From Aplidium turbinatum (taxonomy: Eukaryota > Chordata > Ascidiacea > Aplousobranchia > Polyclinidae), in NCBI GenBank assembly GCA_918807975.1, contig OU964932.1, positions 12,617,501 through 12,681,500 of the forward strand: 64,000 bases of DNA, in the 5' to 3' direction. The notes under the pieces were generated by a model. The model had not been told where the DNA came from and did not search any database. It was given only the letters and a program-made list of their open reading frames with translations. Positions 1 to 13,630 of the stretch are shown here, in pieces. Every line of letters begins with the position of its first letter. Within the stretch, counting starts at the first letter, position 1. A program made the translations under genes and the position numbers.

Positions 1-3000
1 GACTTACGAAAACAATCAATAGACTGAAAAGGTGTGAAGAAAGCAGAGGCGAGATTTTACGAGGTCCATGGTGTTATTACCACTTGCAATTTTGCAGCAA
101 ATGCTGTGTAACTAAGGAAAGCAAGTTGTATCTAATGTCTATGAGAAAGCAAAAAAAAAATGTGCAAAACTATGTTGCTGCAAGTGATAAATGAATTGCA
201 TGCCGACATCGTATATATTTGCGATGGTTTGACGTTAGTTTACCACAAATCACAAATGTGCGGAATTTGAAATGTGGTGGAGAAAAAAAGTGCTTTTAAG
301 TTCCTACAACGTTTAACAGCGTATAATCGGAGCAAAAAAGTAAAAATTACCATCAGATAGCTTTCACATTACTGCACGCAGAAACTCTCCGCATACCACC
401 TGACCGTTCGTCCATGGCAAAGGTGCTCAAAAGTACAACACACCCAGTTTTCGTAGTGATGTAAGCGCTTGTGAACACAGCGAAAAATATTTTGACTGAT
501 TTACAAAAGTGTTTTGACGAACGTGTGATTATAATCCATATGCACCCAAAAAAGACAAACTGATGAACAGAGGTTTCTCGTTAACCTGTTGATAAACGAT
601 TAGACTTCTTGCTTGCGTGATAGTGCAATTTTTAACAAAATGTAGCAAAGTTTCAAAGTCTAAAGCTTTTCTCATTGCTGAAAATTAGAAGCCCAAAAAA
701 CAGAAACTTGTCGAAAAGTGAAATCGCCAGCAGCACGTGATACATGTGACCAATAGCATCACCTTTGACTTTATCGTAACCAATCAAACGCTGGAAGGAG
801 ATCTTTCAAGCGATCAAGAGTCGAGCGTTTAAAAGCAAGCAGTGGTAAATATGACGTCATTTCCGCTGTTGAAACAGCTCGCTAAGCATGCAAGGTTTCA
901 TTGGTCAACAGCAATCACGCTCGTAATGTGACCGCAAAGCTTAGGCAATACAGTAACTGGTTTATAGTCAACGCGCGTATTGCACAAAAAAATGGGAGCA
1001 AATACTAGCGTGCTTGTGAAACTTGAAAACTCTCAAAGAAAAATGCATTCTTGATTGTCTGCGGCCATGATGAATATCACAGCATATTTTTAGACACACC
1101 AAAAATGAAGCAGCTAAGCCAACGTTTAACGTATTTCAGATTACAAGTGTATGTGATAAGTGAGCTAAGCACTCTTACCGGCAACTTAAAAGATGTGACC
1201 GACAGTTAACGAACTTCCTTTTTTTGTCAACAGACGTTAAAACAACAGAAAGGGAACAATTTTTGCCTGTGGGCCGGTATGAGTCAAAAACTTTACGTCA
1301 TTGCAGGTATGTGGGTGTGGGGCTGTTCTATAAGCTGCGCGTCAATTGCTATCACTCTGACGTTAAATCAATGAAAAAGTGTTGTAGTCAGATTCTCTTA
1401 CATGAAATCTCATTGACAAACAAAAAAGATAAGAAAGGCCTGAGAAATATCTCACACGTTCAAATCCGTGCAAACGCACAACAGATAAATCATCTCTAGT
1501 CCTTGCGTCATTGATTACACACAAGGAGTGATTCATTGATCGGTTGAGAGCGTCTAACAGACGCCAAAAAGTACGTCGGTTCGACGCCGGTGGAAAGAGC
1601 AGACGCTTAATGGAATGCTTGAAACTGAACACAAAAGTTAACTCACATGCAATTCATTCAATTCAAATCTCAAACCACCAAGAATGAGCCAAGATGCGAC
1701 AAAATGCATAAAATTCTGATCGATTAAACAGCGATTTTGAATGATGTGTAATCTTTGGAAAATGTGGATCTAAATTGCTCGATCCCAAGAGAAGGAATTT
1801 CAAAGAATCGGTTTATATTAGGAATTAATAAGAAGACTATGTATTAAACATCAGACATGCTTATTTCCACACAAACCGCAAATGAAACAATTCTGGTAAA
1901 ATTAGCAAAATTCCAATTAAACATTCACAAGTAGGTCCAGACTATGCTTCCTTTCCACCCCGTGAGTACAATAACAACAATAATAATTCATTCATAGAAC
2001 AAAATGAAAACTTTTTTTAAGAACGTTTACCCTGGAAGTACGAAATCTCCACTCTAACACAAATAGCTCAATAAATGGTTGTGGAAAGATTGGAATTTGA
2101 AAAATTGATTTTCTAAACAAGGAAAAACAAAGCGAGGAGAAAATCTGATGATTTATAGTTTGACTGCCTGGACAGTGTAAATAAAAAATGCTTTCAACAA
2201 AGCTAAACTTGTACACAGCACAAAATATTTCCATGTTTGGTACACATTGTGTTGTGCTAAGCAAGCATGCCAGTAAAGGCGCTTGTGTGTGAAAGAAAAC
2301 ACGCCAATAGAAGAAACGCCTGTCGATGACTTTATAAGGAAAATATTCGATATGAAACACTTTTAGCGCTGAGTAGGTAAACCTTGAATCAGTGATACGC
2401 GCATCAACCATTGTAATGCCAAGTTTGATGCGTTTTCAGCAATCTTGCAGATGGTGAAAAATCTATCCTCGGGCTATACGAAAGCTAACGCCGCGCAAAT
2501 AAATTCCTGGCAAATACCCGGCCAGCAAACCAGTCCTTTTTTTACATCGATACAACGTCTGTAGACGTTGAGTCAATACAAAACAGGACTGGTGTGCCGG
2601 CTGGATGGCTCCGAGTGAAAGTCACAAACTTGGCAGCTGCGTGCATACCTACAATTGCACGATAATGAAAGACTACCGTCTGTTTATAATGCTAGCTTCT
2701 GGACGTTGCGTTTATAATATCCGGAATATGACGCAAAAAACTCAGCCCAGCATCGAATTTTATGACATAGAACAACATCACGATACGTTATATCGATCAT
2801 GGCAAAGCGAGTGACCTCATTGCGAGATAAGCGGCTGGACTTGTAAAAAAAGCATTCATTATTCATAAAGCTTCTAAAAGCTAAGTAAATTTGGTTCAAT
2901 TTGTGACAAAGACAACCATCGTAATGCTATAGGACAGGGCTGCATAACTCGAAATAGTACAAGGGCCGCAAGCTGTAACGTTTCCGTAAAGTGACTCATC

Positions 3001-5066
3001 ATCATCATCATCGGCCATGCCTGAATAAGGCGTCAGCTACCGTGAGTCTCCACAACGATCGATTGTCCAATTGTCCATACTTCTAATTAGGTTTTCAAAA
3101 TTTTGGTTTGTCCATGTTGAAAGATTTTTGAAGATTTCCAAACGTGGACGTCCCCGGTGCCTCTGACCAGGAAATCGCCCCATCATTGCCGAGTGTTCAA
3201 TTCCGCGTTTGCGGTAGCAGTATAAATGTCATTTGCCTTTTTTTGATAGTTGTGATGAGGACGCCAGGGGTGCACCCAGAGCGTCTCCACACTTCTTCGT
3301 TAGTGACTATAGGATAACAAATATTATTAAGATATGAAAAAAAAATGAAACCAATCGTCCTAATGGTAACCGCCGAAGGAGCGTACCACACTATCTCATT
3401 GTTGTATTTAAAAAGTTAATCTACACTCATTTAAAATCGCATCGATAAGACAAAAATTCTATTACAAAATGTACTGTGATTGTAAAATATATTTAAATCA
3501 TCTCGTGGGCTGCATAAAAAGATTTTGCAAGTAGCACGACTGCACGAGGCCCGCGGGTCGTATATTATATAGTGCACATGCAGGCCTGTTAGTAAGAGAG
3601 CGGAATGATCACTGCCGTAAATGGAGCTGCAAGGAATTTGGAATGTGTGAGTCAGTTCCGCTACGGGGAATCATGAGCGCAAGAAAATGTGAAGACGTAA
3701 CACACTGTTAGTCGAAAGGAAGCATCTCGTCATGTGTCAAAATAGACGTTTTCTTATCACGCTACAAAAGGTGCTTTAATGTAGAAGATCATCGTGATAA
3801 GATGGTGATGGTGTGCCAAAGGTATGTTTGACTTGGTGCCTTTAAAAATTGTTACTTTAAAGTAGTGGATATGACAATACAAAGTATTGGCTTTCATTAC
3901 ACGGATGAGATGTGAGATGCGTTTCCTATTCTCACAGCACAGTGTTGTACAATGTATTCAACCAAAACACACTAAGTTCATTTCCACTCGTTTGTTATGT
4001 AATCGTTTTCTTGGGATCCGGTCTTCGACTTACTTTTCTAACAAAACGACCGAAAACGTAAAAAAGCCGAAAGCATTACCACAAAATAGCGACAGCTGCT
4101 AATATGGCGTAACGATGGTGTTCATCCGGCGCGAGAACTACATCGCGGCAAAGGTCTACACTCTACATGGAAAACACTTCACTGACAACAGAAAAATTAC
4201 CAATCATCAACAACTGAATCAACAACAGGAAGTAGATTTTTGTGACTACGTTTACGCTCCCATGACCCAAACACTTTGCGAAAGAGCGCTGTGAAAGCTA
4301 CAGTACTGTACAACAATCAGAAGTAAATGTTGACAATAAGTGACTGCTGATAAATAATGTTAAACATGGTGAGAAATGAAATGTTTTCAAGCAAAAACTT
4401 TCGTCAGATGGAATAAAGTTAGTAAGAAAATACCTTCTCACACTTTCATCACCCTTGGTAAGGCAACTGTCGGTCTAATGCAGGAGAGAAAAGAAAGAGT
4501 GCAAGCTGAGAAAGCTCACTTGGTGTTGCAATACAATGACTTATTGCATAGCGCTTGCTGACTAATTCAGAGATTGACCGCTGATTGCATTTGAAAAGGC
4601 CAATCGAACCAAGCTGAACTGAATCAGCATTACATAACATCAACATTCAACAACGCCCAAAGCTGCACTATACGTTGTGTTCCCAAACGACACACATACT
4701 GTGTGACTCCGATTGTAACTGTAGCTACCAAACAATAAAGAACAAGCGCAACATATGCTCATGGTCATGATATGTTGTAAAGAAATATTGCTTATTGAAC
4801 AAGTCTGGACGGATTTCTCTGAACTACGATACACATGAGGATATGCACATTGCACATTTAAGACATTTTATCCAACGTGTGACACTGAACTAAAATACAG
4901 TTCACAATCAGAAAAAATGTAATACGGTTTTGGTCAAATAACTAAAAACTGAATGGCAAGTAGAAGTGTTCCAGAATAATTTTCCAAGCGACTTTATATT
5001 ATCCTCAAATAAAATTTACCGACGATACAGTATATCGCAACAGAAAGTACAAAACAAAACACTTAC
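1..5066. other. Kindlin intron or left flank, no exon recognised
   Basis: About 5 kb below the last visible kindlin exon. I looked on the minus strand for the next conserved segment of kindlin (the F2 helix block after FFDLNPK) and for F2, PH and F3 blocks and found none. The short open frames here look like chance frames. Either this is one long intron and the rest of the gene lies left of the window, or the gene is interrupted here. It holds a foldback repeat copy at 2517-2604 and a small ATC-rich simple repeat near 2998-3012. Confidence 0.5.
2517..2604. repeat. Short foldback repeat (ACGTCTGTAGACGT family), near-complete copy
   Basis: A palindrome about 88 bp long: the left half starts CCAGCAAACCAGTCC and the right half ends GGACTGGTGTGCCGGCTGG, meeting at the centre AACGTCTGTAGACGTT. 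Related copies occur throughout the window (5637-5690, 6052-6112, 19640-19716, 22572-22640, 29404-29456, 37380-37460, 59769-59850), usually with the flank CAGACAGCAAAAT next to TTTTTACATTGATTCAACG. It looks like a very small MITE. Confidence 0.7.
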
Positions 5067-8000
5067 TTTTGGATTCAGATCAAAGAAGGAGTAAAACTTG
5101 AATCGCAACAAAATTGTACTTTTCTCTTCTACTCCTTGCTCCATCAAACATCTTGCGCTGTCCAGCCACCTAATTTGCATAAACATTTAAAACAGTCACC
5201 GTGCCCTCTTTCAGAGCTCCATTAACCTACGGGGCAAGCAACTCAGTTCTGTTCACGTTGTTCGAACGTTTGCGCATGTAAAATCAGACTGAATTTCTGC
5301 TCACGCGGATAATGTCAAAAAATACAGACGGCAGCTGTAAAACGTATATAACTGGTGACTTCATTTTGTGTTCGCATAAGTAACACGTGTAAACTGTAGG
5401 TACTTACCCCATGTTGTATTTAGCCTTTTCAAGGAGATTTCTCGGCCTTGTCAAGTTGGCACGGGCTTGTTGGGAAGGTTTAGCTGATGTGATCAGCAGC
5501 TTTGGATCAACATATGCGCTGTCTAGAAACTCTAAGCTGTTGGATGTCATTGGACTTCCAGACATGTTTTTTGGTGTAAGCGTGTTGTACATTGGTGAGC
5601 CTGCAAATAAACTAACTTTACCTCCAGCACTGTCACAAACAGCAAAATCCGTCATTTTTACATTGATTCAACGTCTGCAGAGGTTTAATTGCAAACAAAT
5701 AATATATAAGATCAGAATTTTTGAACAAAGAAAAGATCGAAAGAAAATAAATTGTGTTAACTCACATGACAAAATTCATTTTCTACATTGATTCGATGTT
5801 AGCAGACAGTAAAACAATGTAAAAACGTACGAGTAAAAACGGAAATTGCATAATATATATTACAAAGCATACACAAAATTAAAAATTTGACACTACATGT
5901 GGTGGAAAAATGTAGACAAAAAAGTTTATTAGAAGTGAGGAAACAGACAACATCGCAATGACAAATTGTCATTGACAATAAAACACTGCAGTGCAATGTT
6001 TGGTTACACAAAGTTAAAACACGGCACGCACGAAGCTCACAACACGTGCGTTGTACTCAGACAGCAAAATTGGTCATTTTTACATTGATTCAACGTCTGT
6101 AGACGCAGTAGACGTAGAATAAATGCAAAATACCCGGTTTTGCTGAAAAACTTTAAAAAAATGATATAGGACAAAACAAACAGTCTGCATCTGAAGAAGA
6201 TAATGGAATCAAAAATACATACTTACAGCACATGCCAGCTGCGAACTTCCCCGTTACATACAATAAAGGTTTGATGCACACAATTTACAGTGTTGCTAAA
6301 CTCAGGCGATAGTCATGGACTCATGGTATATATACTGCACATTGACAACATCACATGCCACAAATGCGAGACAGCTTTAGTTTACGTTTGAGGATAGTAC
6401 ATGACCAGGGCAACATTGACAATAATTCTAACCTGTCCTGAGGTGATATACTTGTTTATGAACAGCTTGTACATGACAAATAAGTCATGTTAGATAAAAC
6501 AAATAATTTGTAAATATATATATTTTGGCAACTACATTTAACTGCTATGTTAAAAGAACTGCTTCAATATGAAAACTCCGATGAGCACCTTTGTGCATTT
6601 ACAGTTTACACTTCCTGGCTGAAGATACTGTCATCAAGTAAAATGAGTCGAAGGCACTTAAACATCAAAAAGAAAACGTTTTAAAATATATACATTACTT
6701 ATATATATATAACAAACATTTAACCGTATTTAATTTTTCAAATGTTATGCCCGAATAGTCATAGCAACCAGTACCTACTAAAAACTAAACAGGTCACTAA
6801 GTAAGGTACAGCTACAGTGCACAAAAATATTTGATGGATCAACACGAAATATGCAATGAAGTAATGAACCGTTGACTTACAACATTTTGTACCATCAGTG
6901 CATACCTGGAGTATATGGTGAAGTTGGTGTCATGCCGGGTGTCAAAACATTGGGGGTTAACAAGCCTTCTTCCTGCGTGCCATTGCTCTGTGGATGTTTC
7001 TGGCCTTTGGTGGGTGTGCTGTGTTTGTCACCTTTGCCAGGTTTTGGTGGAACCATGATGGACATTTCTTCAGGGTGTCTGATATCTTTGTGAACACAAT
7101 AATCACAATGAGAAATTTTTACCTCTCAGATTCACGTTCTAAAGTTTATTGTGAATGCGTTCTAAAAAGCTAAGGGTTTTGAATCATTTCTTAAGAAATC
7201 AAGAAGTGTAAACAAGCACATTAAGGCAGTGCATGTAATGAGGTCACCTTTTTGTGACAAATAGTGTCTTTATTTTATGAACACCAATTCTTCAGTATTG
7301 TAATGTAACTGTAAATAGACAAAAGGTTCACAGCAAAAACAATTTCGCTAAATTTTAATTTTGTGACATAATGTCACTGAAACACTTACCAAAAAACTTG
7401 CATATTTCAATAACAGTATGAAAGACTTTTGCTGCAAAATTTACTTTAATATTTGCATACTGTAGATCTGGAAGTTGAACTTTTACAATCTGCAAAACAT
7501 TGTGTTACCGGTAATTGCTACACCAAATGCAGTTAAAACGTGCCAATTGTGAATTATTAAATTTTGCAAAGTCTACACAGCATAGCAGTCAGCTAATGCA
7601 TACAAAAACTAAAAAGTTTAAAGCTACTTATAAAATAAACTGTTACGACGCATAGTCGCGTACACATCAGTTTGTCGGTCATAGGTACCTTTAAATCAGC
7701 AACAAGATTTGTGAATGGAAACGAATTGCACACCCTCAGTCCCTCATTTCAATAATACAGCACATATATTAAATGTTACATTTAAAAACAAATTCGGAGA
7801 GTGTACATTAACATTTTAATACCTTGTGCTTCGGAGTATACAACAGCTGTGCATCTGCTTGAACTTCATACTTTCCAAGCACTTGACCCATCTTATCAAG
7901 CCATTTACAAGCTTTAGGCCACCACAATTCATAATCTGACCAACTTTTTGTGATATCTGCAAATTATACCAAAAGATAATAGCTATAAAAGTGGTGAACA

Positions 8001-8850
8001 CTCAAGAAGAAAGGCTACAAGTCAACACTTTAAAAAACTCTCAACATATCAGCACAAAGCAAATGATAAAAAATATGCATATTGACCAACCTAGAAAAAA
8101 ATTAGTGTATTGCATTCTGTTTTTGTATCACCGGTATATATATATATTTTTATGACAATGAATAAGTTTGAGAACAAATTGCGAATCCAAGTTTACAAAG
8201 AAAATATTTTGCTGCATTAACAATGTTAACATTATTGAGCATGCTAATGCTAAATTGTTCTTGTATTTTTCTTAAAGTCATGGAGCTATAAGAATATCAA
8301 ACAACAACATGTGAAGCATAGCAATCTGTTAAACTGTCCGGTGCTTTTTTTAAACTAAACAAATAGTTGTAGTTTTAATCCTTTATTATAAGTACTTTTT
8401 CAAGTACTTAATTAAATTTTATTGCTGCAATAGAGTATTAGTTCATAATGAACATCTAGTGATGCAATTTATCCAAAAACGTTAATTTTCAGTTTTTAAA
8501 ATGACACATATTATAAGAAATTTCATCACAAAGTCAAAACTGGAAATGTGGTATGATATTGTTCGACTTGTCATGTATACAGTTTTAAAATAACTGGACA
8601 TGTAGTAGTGGCAGTAGTACACCACCAACATATACTTGTACATACCATACTTGCTTTTCAATGCATCCACAAGCTTAGCAATAACTCCACCCACATGAAG
8701 TTCACTTGTAACCAACACTGATATATCAACATCGGATACAAATTCTCCTCGTTCGTTTTTAATGTTCATATTTGTGACAGTAATCTTCAGTTCCCAGGAT
8801 CCATCTGCATATCTCCCATCTGCCATGCGTACACCGCTAAGGGCAGACAT
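5067..8850 (-). CDS. FERMT: Kindlin (fermitin family), N-terminal part
   Basis: Kindlins are cytoplasmic adaptors that bind integrin beta tails and, with talin, activate integrins at adhesions. Six minus-strand exons join in phase: 8850-8646, 7956-7823, 7489-7390, 7085-6906, 5600-5408 and 5169-5067, coding 305 residues. The start ATG at 8850 gives [20 protein letters not shown], matching the F0 start of vertebrate kindlins. The order then follows the family: F0, then the WSDYELWW and LYTPKH blocks, then F1 ([20 protein letters not shown]), then RHPEEMS and a Pro/Ser/Thr-rich F1 loop containing repeated TP motifs. F2 begins at [12 protein letters not shown] and runs to [10 protein letters not shown]. 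All junctions carry GT-AG. The polylysine stretch that binds membranes in the human F1 loop is replaced by scattered KPGKGDK-type lysines. F2, PH and F3 remain unseen. Invertebrates usually have one kindlin, so no paralogue number is assigned. Confidence 0.93.
5637..5690. repeat. Half copy of ACGTCTG foldback repeat beside kindlin exon 5
   Basis: CAAAATCCGTCATTTTTAC and then ATTGATTCAACGTCTGC match the left half of the repeat family seen at 2517. It lies about 40 bp upstream (in the minus sense) of the kindlin exon starting at 5600, inside the intron. A second degenerate half copy is at 5768-5812. Confidence 0.55.
6052..6112. repeat. Half copy of ACGTCTG foldback repeat
   Basis: CAGACAGCAAAATTGGTC is followed by ATTTTTACATTGATTCAACG and TCTGTAGACG, the left half and centre of the family. 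It is intronic in kindlin. Confidence 0.6.
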
Positions 8851-10592
8851 AGTTATTTTTTTACTTCTAATAAAGCAGTGCAGACTTGGTATCTATGCAA
8901 TGTAACAAAAATTAAGAATAATGCAATTTAGCAAAATTACATTAAAAAATGTATTTCGGTTCATATTGGCACAAAGTGTCAGCTGCATGGCCAAATGTGA
9001 AATTTATTATCAATACCAACAGTTTTCTCATTGACTGTTTTAACTTTTCATTTCTTTCTGTAAGTGCATTTAGGCAATTATTACGGTAGAAGTGCGTTAT
9101 TTGCAAAAACTAAATTATTTTTCTGTGAAAAATCTTTTCGCAACCTTCATGTTAAGATCATTGACCTAGTAAACAAGTTTCTCTTTAATTTGGCCTTTGC
9201 ATTTGATTGATGACGACCATAGAAAAAATAACCCACAAGATAAACAGAAATAATTACGGTAGCCTACCGTATGTCATGTGGACTATCCAACTTATGCAAT
9301 TAAAAAAAACTTTAAAAATGAGCAGAGGTAGTTCTTTTCTTTTGGCCCATTGTTTGTAACAAAATACAAACAACAAATAATTTAGTGCCAGTTGTCACAA
9401 CTATAGCCTAGCCTATTGATTTAGTTTTAAAATCAGAAAAGAACAAAAACTATAACAATTTTAGCTGCTTCGCACCTTTTTGAAGTAACACATCTAAAGT
9501 AAGTTTTATACATAAGACAAAATAACATTCAAGCTTCCTGTTAGCTTAATTGAAAATATTGGTAATAAAAACAAATTACCATAGTATTTAGACAAGGATA
9601 AATCATTCTAGGCACTTAATCAGAAAAATTAAAAAAGGAAGTTTTCCCATTGTTTCTGTGGTCTATTTTCAAAATAACGTTTTATTATGCATTCCGACAA
9701 AGAGAAATAAAATTGAGCTGCAGTTTAAATTTATACTACTGCCCTGATTCATAAGCTAGTATTGCAGCGATACGTAACCGTAGCAAGCTTTAAGCACCAT
9801 AACTTGATTTTAAAAGCCAAACGTTCCAAAGTGCACTGCCATCAGCAAGCATCTTTTTCTTAAACACCAATAGACAAGCCAAGTAGGCTGGAATTGGTAG
9901 CCTACCCTTACAGTGCACTTTCTCAAACCAAATCAAAGCATAGTAAAAGCACAACGACCTACTCAACAAATAAGATTACAGAATAACAAATGATACCAGC
10001 GTAAGCAGCGTTGCCATAAGTTATTAAACAAATTTTATCACAGGTGGCTGAAAGTTGAAATTCAATTTAATTTATTTGCTTTGTCGGAATACAACAATGA
10101 ATGATGAAGTTAAAAATAGAGCACGGGAACCAAGCTAACAAAAAAATGCGTTAAAACATAAAATTTTAAATGTATTGAAATCTTATGATGTATTGAAAAG
10201 CAACGAAATGGCGTAAAAGTAGACTGAATGTAAACTTTTTCGTTGATGAGTAAAGTTTAGAGGATGCACCAACCACAAAGCTCCAGCAGTTATTTTTGTA
10301 ATCCCTCACTCATTAACGGCGGGATGGTGCAAGCAGATAAAGAGCTTCCAACATAGTAATGCAAACCTGGTTCGACACGTAGCAAAAACTGGTTGTTGAT
10401 TAACATTGCTCAGCTGGGTGGGCGTACTGGCAGCTGCTGAAGGAAAAGCTGCCAAGGAGGAAGGAATTGCCCACCCTGCTGGCTGCTACACAGTATTAGT
10501 GAATAGTGACCACCCTGCTAATATTAGTGTATGTAGGCTATGTATGTATATATATGTAACTCACTCACTGTGAATTTAATGCAATGTTTCAG
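8851..10592. other. Upstream of kindlin; intergenic, AT-rich
   Basis: This holds the presumed 5' leader and promoter of kindlin; no TATA box or leader exon can be fixed by eye. Apart from a tRNA-derived SINE near 10317-10500 I see no gene. Confidence 0.4.
10317..10500 (+). mobile_element. tRNA-derived SINE copy
   Basis: GGGATGGTGCAAGCAGATAA resembles a pol III A box region, and CTGGTTCGACACGT about 45 bp later a B box. The body that follows (CTGGTTGTTGA, GGTGGGCGTA, GCTGCTGAAGGAAAAG) matches the same order of blocks at 27303-27450, so these are two diverged copies of one family. Confidence 0.6.
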
Positions 10593-11575
10593 CTAGGGAC
10601 AGTGGAATACCAGGACGACTCACTTTATTGATTTTTCTTGAGAAATGGACAGCTGGAGGGTCACTAAGAAGTTCAAAAATTAGAAGAACTGCACAACGTT
10701 TTCTTTGCTTTTAGTTACATTCATTATCATCAAATGAATTGCTATATTTGGTTAAAATTTTGGGTGCTAGAAAATCTTCGAAACCTTACTGTAGCAGTGT
10801 GAAGCTATTTACCGTTACCGGTGTTCCATGAAGTCTACCCCTGAATTATCACGACTTGAATACTATAAAGTAAACATGATATCACATATTTCCTACATTT
10901 ATTTTGGCGATACACACTTTGTACACATGTGGGCAGGTCATATAAACTGCACCTGAGTATGCGACATATGGCAGTAGGCCTAAACCTCAAGCTGTAGTTG
11001 CATCAAATTTTGAAATAACATTATGACCCTCCAGTTGTCCACCTTACTTTTGAGTGAGCAATCCCCTACTTCTACCATCTAGGGACAGTAGAATATCGGG
11101 ACGACTCACTTTACTGATTTTTCTTGCGAAATGGACAGCTGGAGGGTTACTACGAACTTAAAAAATTAGCAAAACTGCACAACGTTTCTTTGCTTTTAGT
11201 TACATTCATTATCATCAAATGAATTGCTATATTTGGTTAAAATTTTGGGTGCTAGAAAATCTGCAAAACCTTACTGCAGCAGTGTGAGGCTACCAACCGT
11301 TACCGGTGTTGCGTGAAGTCTACCACTGCATTATCATGACTTGAATACTATTAAATAATCATGATATTACATATTTCCTACATTTATTTTGACGATACAC
11401 ACATTGTACAAACGCGGACAGGTCACATAAACTGCACCTGAGCATGCAACATATGGCAGTAGACCTCAAGCTGTAGTTGCATCAAATTTTGTCATAACAT
11501 TGTGACCCTCCAGTTGTCCACCTTACTTTTGAGTGAGCAATCCCCTACTTCTACCATCCCTACTACCATCCCTAG
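10593..11575. mobile_element. Head-to-tail dimer of a TIR MITE
   Basis: Two near-identical copies of about 485 bp (10593-11080 and 11080-11575) lie in the same orientation and share one internal end at CTACCATCTAGGGACAG. Each begins CTAGGGACAGT and ends in a diverged inverse ending CCATCCCTAG. Subterminal GGACAGCTGGAGGGT is mirrored by ACCCTCCAGTTGTCC. TTTCAG occurs on both sides of the whole dimer and may be its target duplication. No coding potential. Confidence 0.75.
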
Positions 11576-11687
11576 TTTCAGCACTTACTTTGTTTCAGAA
11601 ACTGCTGTTTGACTAAAACCTGAAGATCGTAACATGCTTTTATTTTGTATTTACGACACATGTCAATTGCCGAAATGCTTTCAGAGG

Positions 11688-12145
11688 CAGTGGCGTAGCC
11701 AAGGGGGGGGGGGGGGGGGGGGTTGGGGGTTACAACCCCCCTCCCCTTTGGCACGCATGTGACGTCATGATATTGAGAATGATGCTTTCAGTCTCTATGT
11801 CTCTAAAACAAAGTTTGCCTAATTTTAAACGAAACTGCATTAAAAGAGCGAGTTTTGCCAATACCAAACATTCAAATAACTCAGCCAAGAATTAACAACA
11901 AGAAAACATAGAAACTTAGCTTTATTTCCGAAAAATGCCCAAGAAAACATGATCTTATCCTTTTGCCATGCCACCGGATAGCACCATTTTACAGGAATAT
12001 TTATACCCAGATTTTTGTTGAAAATGCTCTCAGAATGCACTAAATTCAAAGTAATTTTTCAAAAATTTCTGGGGGAGGCCCCTCCAGACCCCCCGCCGCT
12101 GGGTGGTCAAAACCCCCCCTTTCAAAATTCCTGGCTACGCTACTG
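11688..12145. mobile_element. hAT-type MITE, GTGGCGTAGCCA family, complete
   Basis: Ends are CAGTGGCGTAGCCA and TGGCTACGCTACTG, inverted. The 8-bp target duplication TTCAGAGG is perfect (11680-11687 and 12146-12153). G and C runs line both ends; the middle (GACGTCATGATATTGAGAAT, ATGCTTTCAGTCTC) recurs at 15721, 36362, 46113 and 47070. It is about 458 bp with no transposase. Confidence 0.88.
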
Positions 12146-12731
12146 TTCAGAGGTATTAGGCTCGGTCTGTCTCACTGCAGTAACAGTTTCGATTGGAAGT
12201 TAACTTCAAATGTGCTATGTTTCTTTGTTAAATATTTTAGCTGCAGAATTATTTGTTTGACGCTTTTCGTTATTGAACAAAAGTTTATCTGTTTATTGCT
12301 AATAACAAACAAGATAGGCCTACTTATTTGAAAACCCTTTGATGTAAGCTTCCGCAGCTTATTATTATATGATTCTGGTGTAGACTAGTTTATCGTTGTT
12401 TTAAGTAGGCTAGCAGACTTGAAAGCATATGCGTGACGTACGACAGAATGTCGGTTTGACACCCATTTGAAGCACTTGGTTCTGTCTCAGCAAAGACACT
12501 TTATGTCCCATCGGTGCTTCCTGTTACATCTGTGGTACTACATGGCAGTGCATCTGTGGTAGATGGCAGTGCTACTGTTGTCGTAAAATATAACAAGATT
12601 TTGATTTTTGCTTCTTAGTTTTTCGAGTCACTATTGCTTAAATTTCGAAGTAGTCAATTGCTAGCTTAGCCCTAGTGTTTTCTTTTCTATGCCACGCAAC
12701 GGTAAAAATCACAGAAAATATTTCCCCTTGC

Positions 12732-12978
12732 CAGGGCCGTGTTAACCTCCCCCAGCTGTTTAGGGGTCCACTCATTTTAGTCTGTTTAATGTTTTTTGGC
12801 TATTTGAAAAAGAAACGTAAATTTGTACGATACGTAAACGTTTTCCCTTTTAAAAAAAGTTTAAGGCCCTTAGGCCTAACCTAATGCTTTCTTGTCCTAT
12901 TTTTAAGCGCTATCACTAAATATAGGGGCCCACTAGTAGATTTCAGGAAGGGCCCAAGATAGTGCTCATACGGCCCTG
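12732..12978. mobile_element. MITE with CAGGGCCGT ends
   Basis: It begins CAGGGCCGTGTTAACC and ends CATACGGCCCTG. Flanking octamers (CCCCTTGC and ACCCTAGC) are only partly alike. Internal GGGGTCCACTCAT and GGGCCCACTAGTAGATTTC are shared with pieces at 13815-14034, 29743-29835 and 34625-34686. Confidence 0.6.
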
Positions 12979-13630
12979 ACCCTAGCAAATATCCCCACAA
13001 AAAATTTACCTGACAATGCCATTCAAAAAATTTCAAAATTTTTAAGCAAAATTGACCTTAAAAATGCAGTTCACTAAACTATGGAGTAAATTAACGGTCG
13101 ATGAGAAATATAAAAAATTGTAATGCCTTGATTTTTGCGAGTGATCAGTCAACACCTGGAATATACATCACTGCTTACCAGTAGGCTGTTCTCCCTACAA
13201 AAGTTACGCTTTTATTAAAAACCTATTTTCAAAGAGCAGTCACATTTAACTGCTCCTTTCACAAGATTTTTCTCCATAATCATGGATTACCAATCAGTAC
13301 AGCCCACCAGATAACCGAAAATCCACGCAGAAGATCGTTATTAGTGGTTTAATCAATAATAATAATAATAATTTAACGATTGAAAGTCGTAAAACAAAAG
13401 CACCTGTGGCTTCAAATCAAACACTCTTGCAATCAAGAAACAAAAGCGTAGCCTATTTGCATATCAAAGGAAAGAACTGCATCCATACAACACGTAATCT
13501 AATAAATTGATTTGAGGTTTGCAGACATTGAAAATCAAGATCATCGCTGGCTTGAACGAAACACAAAATTACGCTGACACTTGATTATAAAAAATTGCAC
13601 TCTCGCCATTTCTGAAGAACTTATCGCCGC

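Noticed and set aside
5404-5655. Start codon at 5655 as an independent small gene
   Set aside because: The frame is kindlin exon 5 read back into the intron; the acceptor at 5600 fixes the true exon start.
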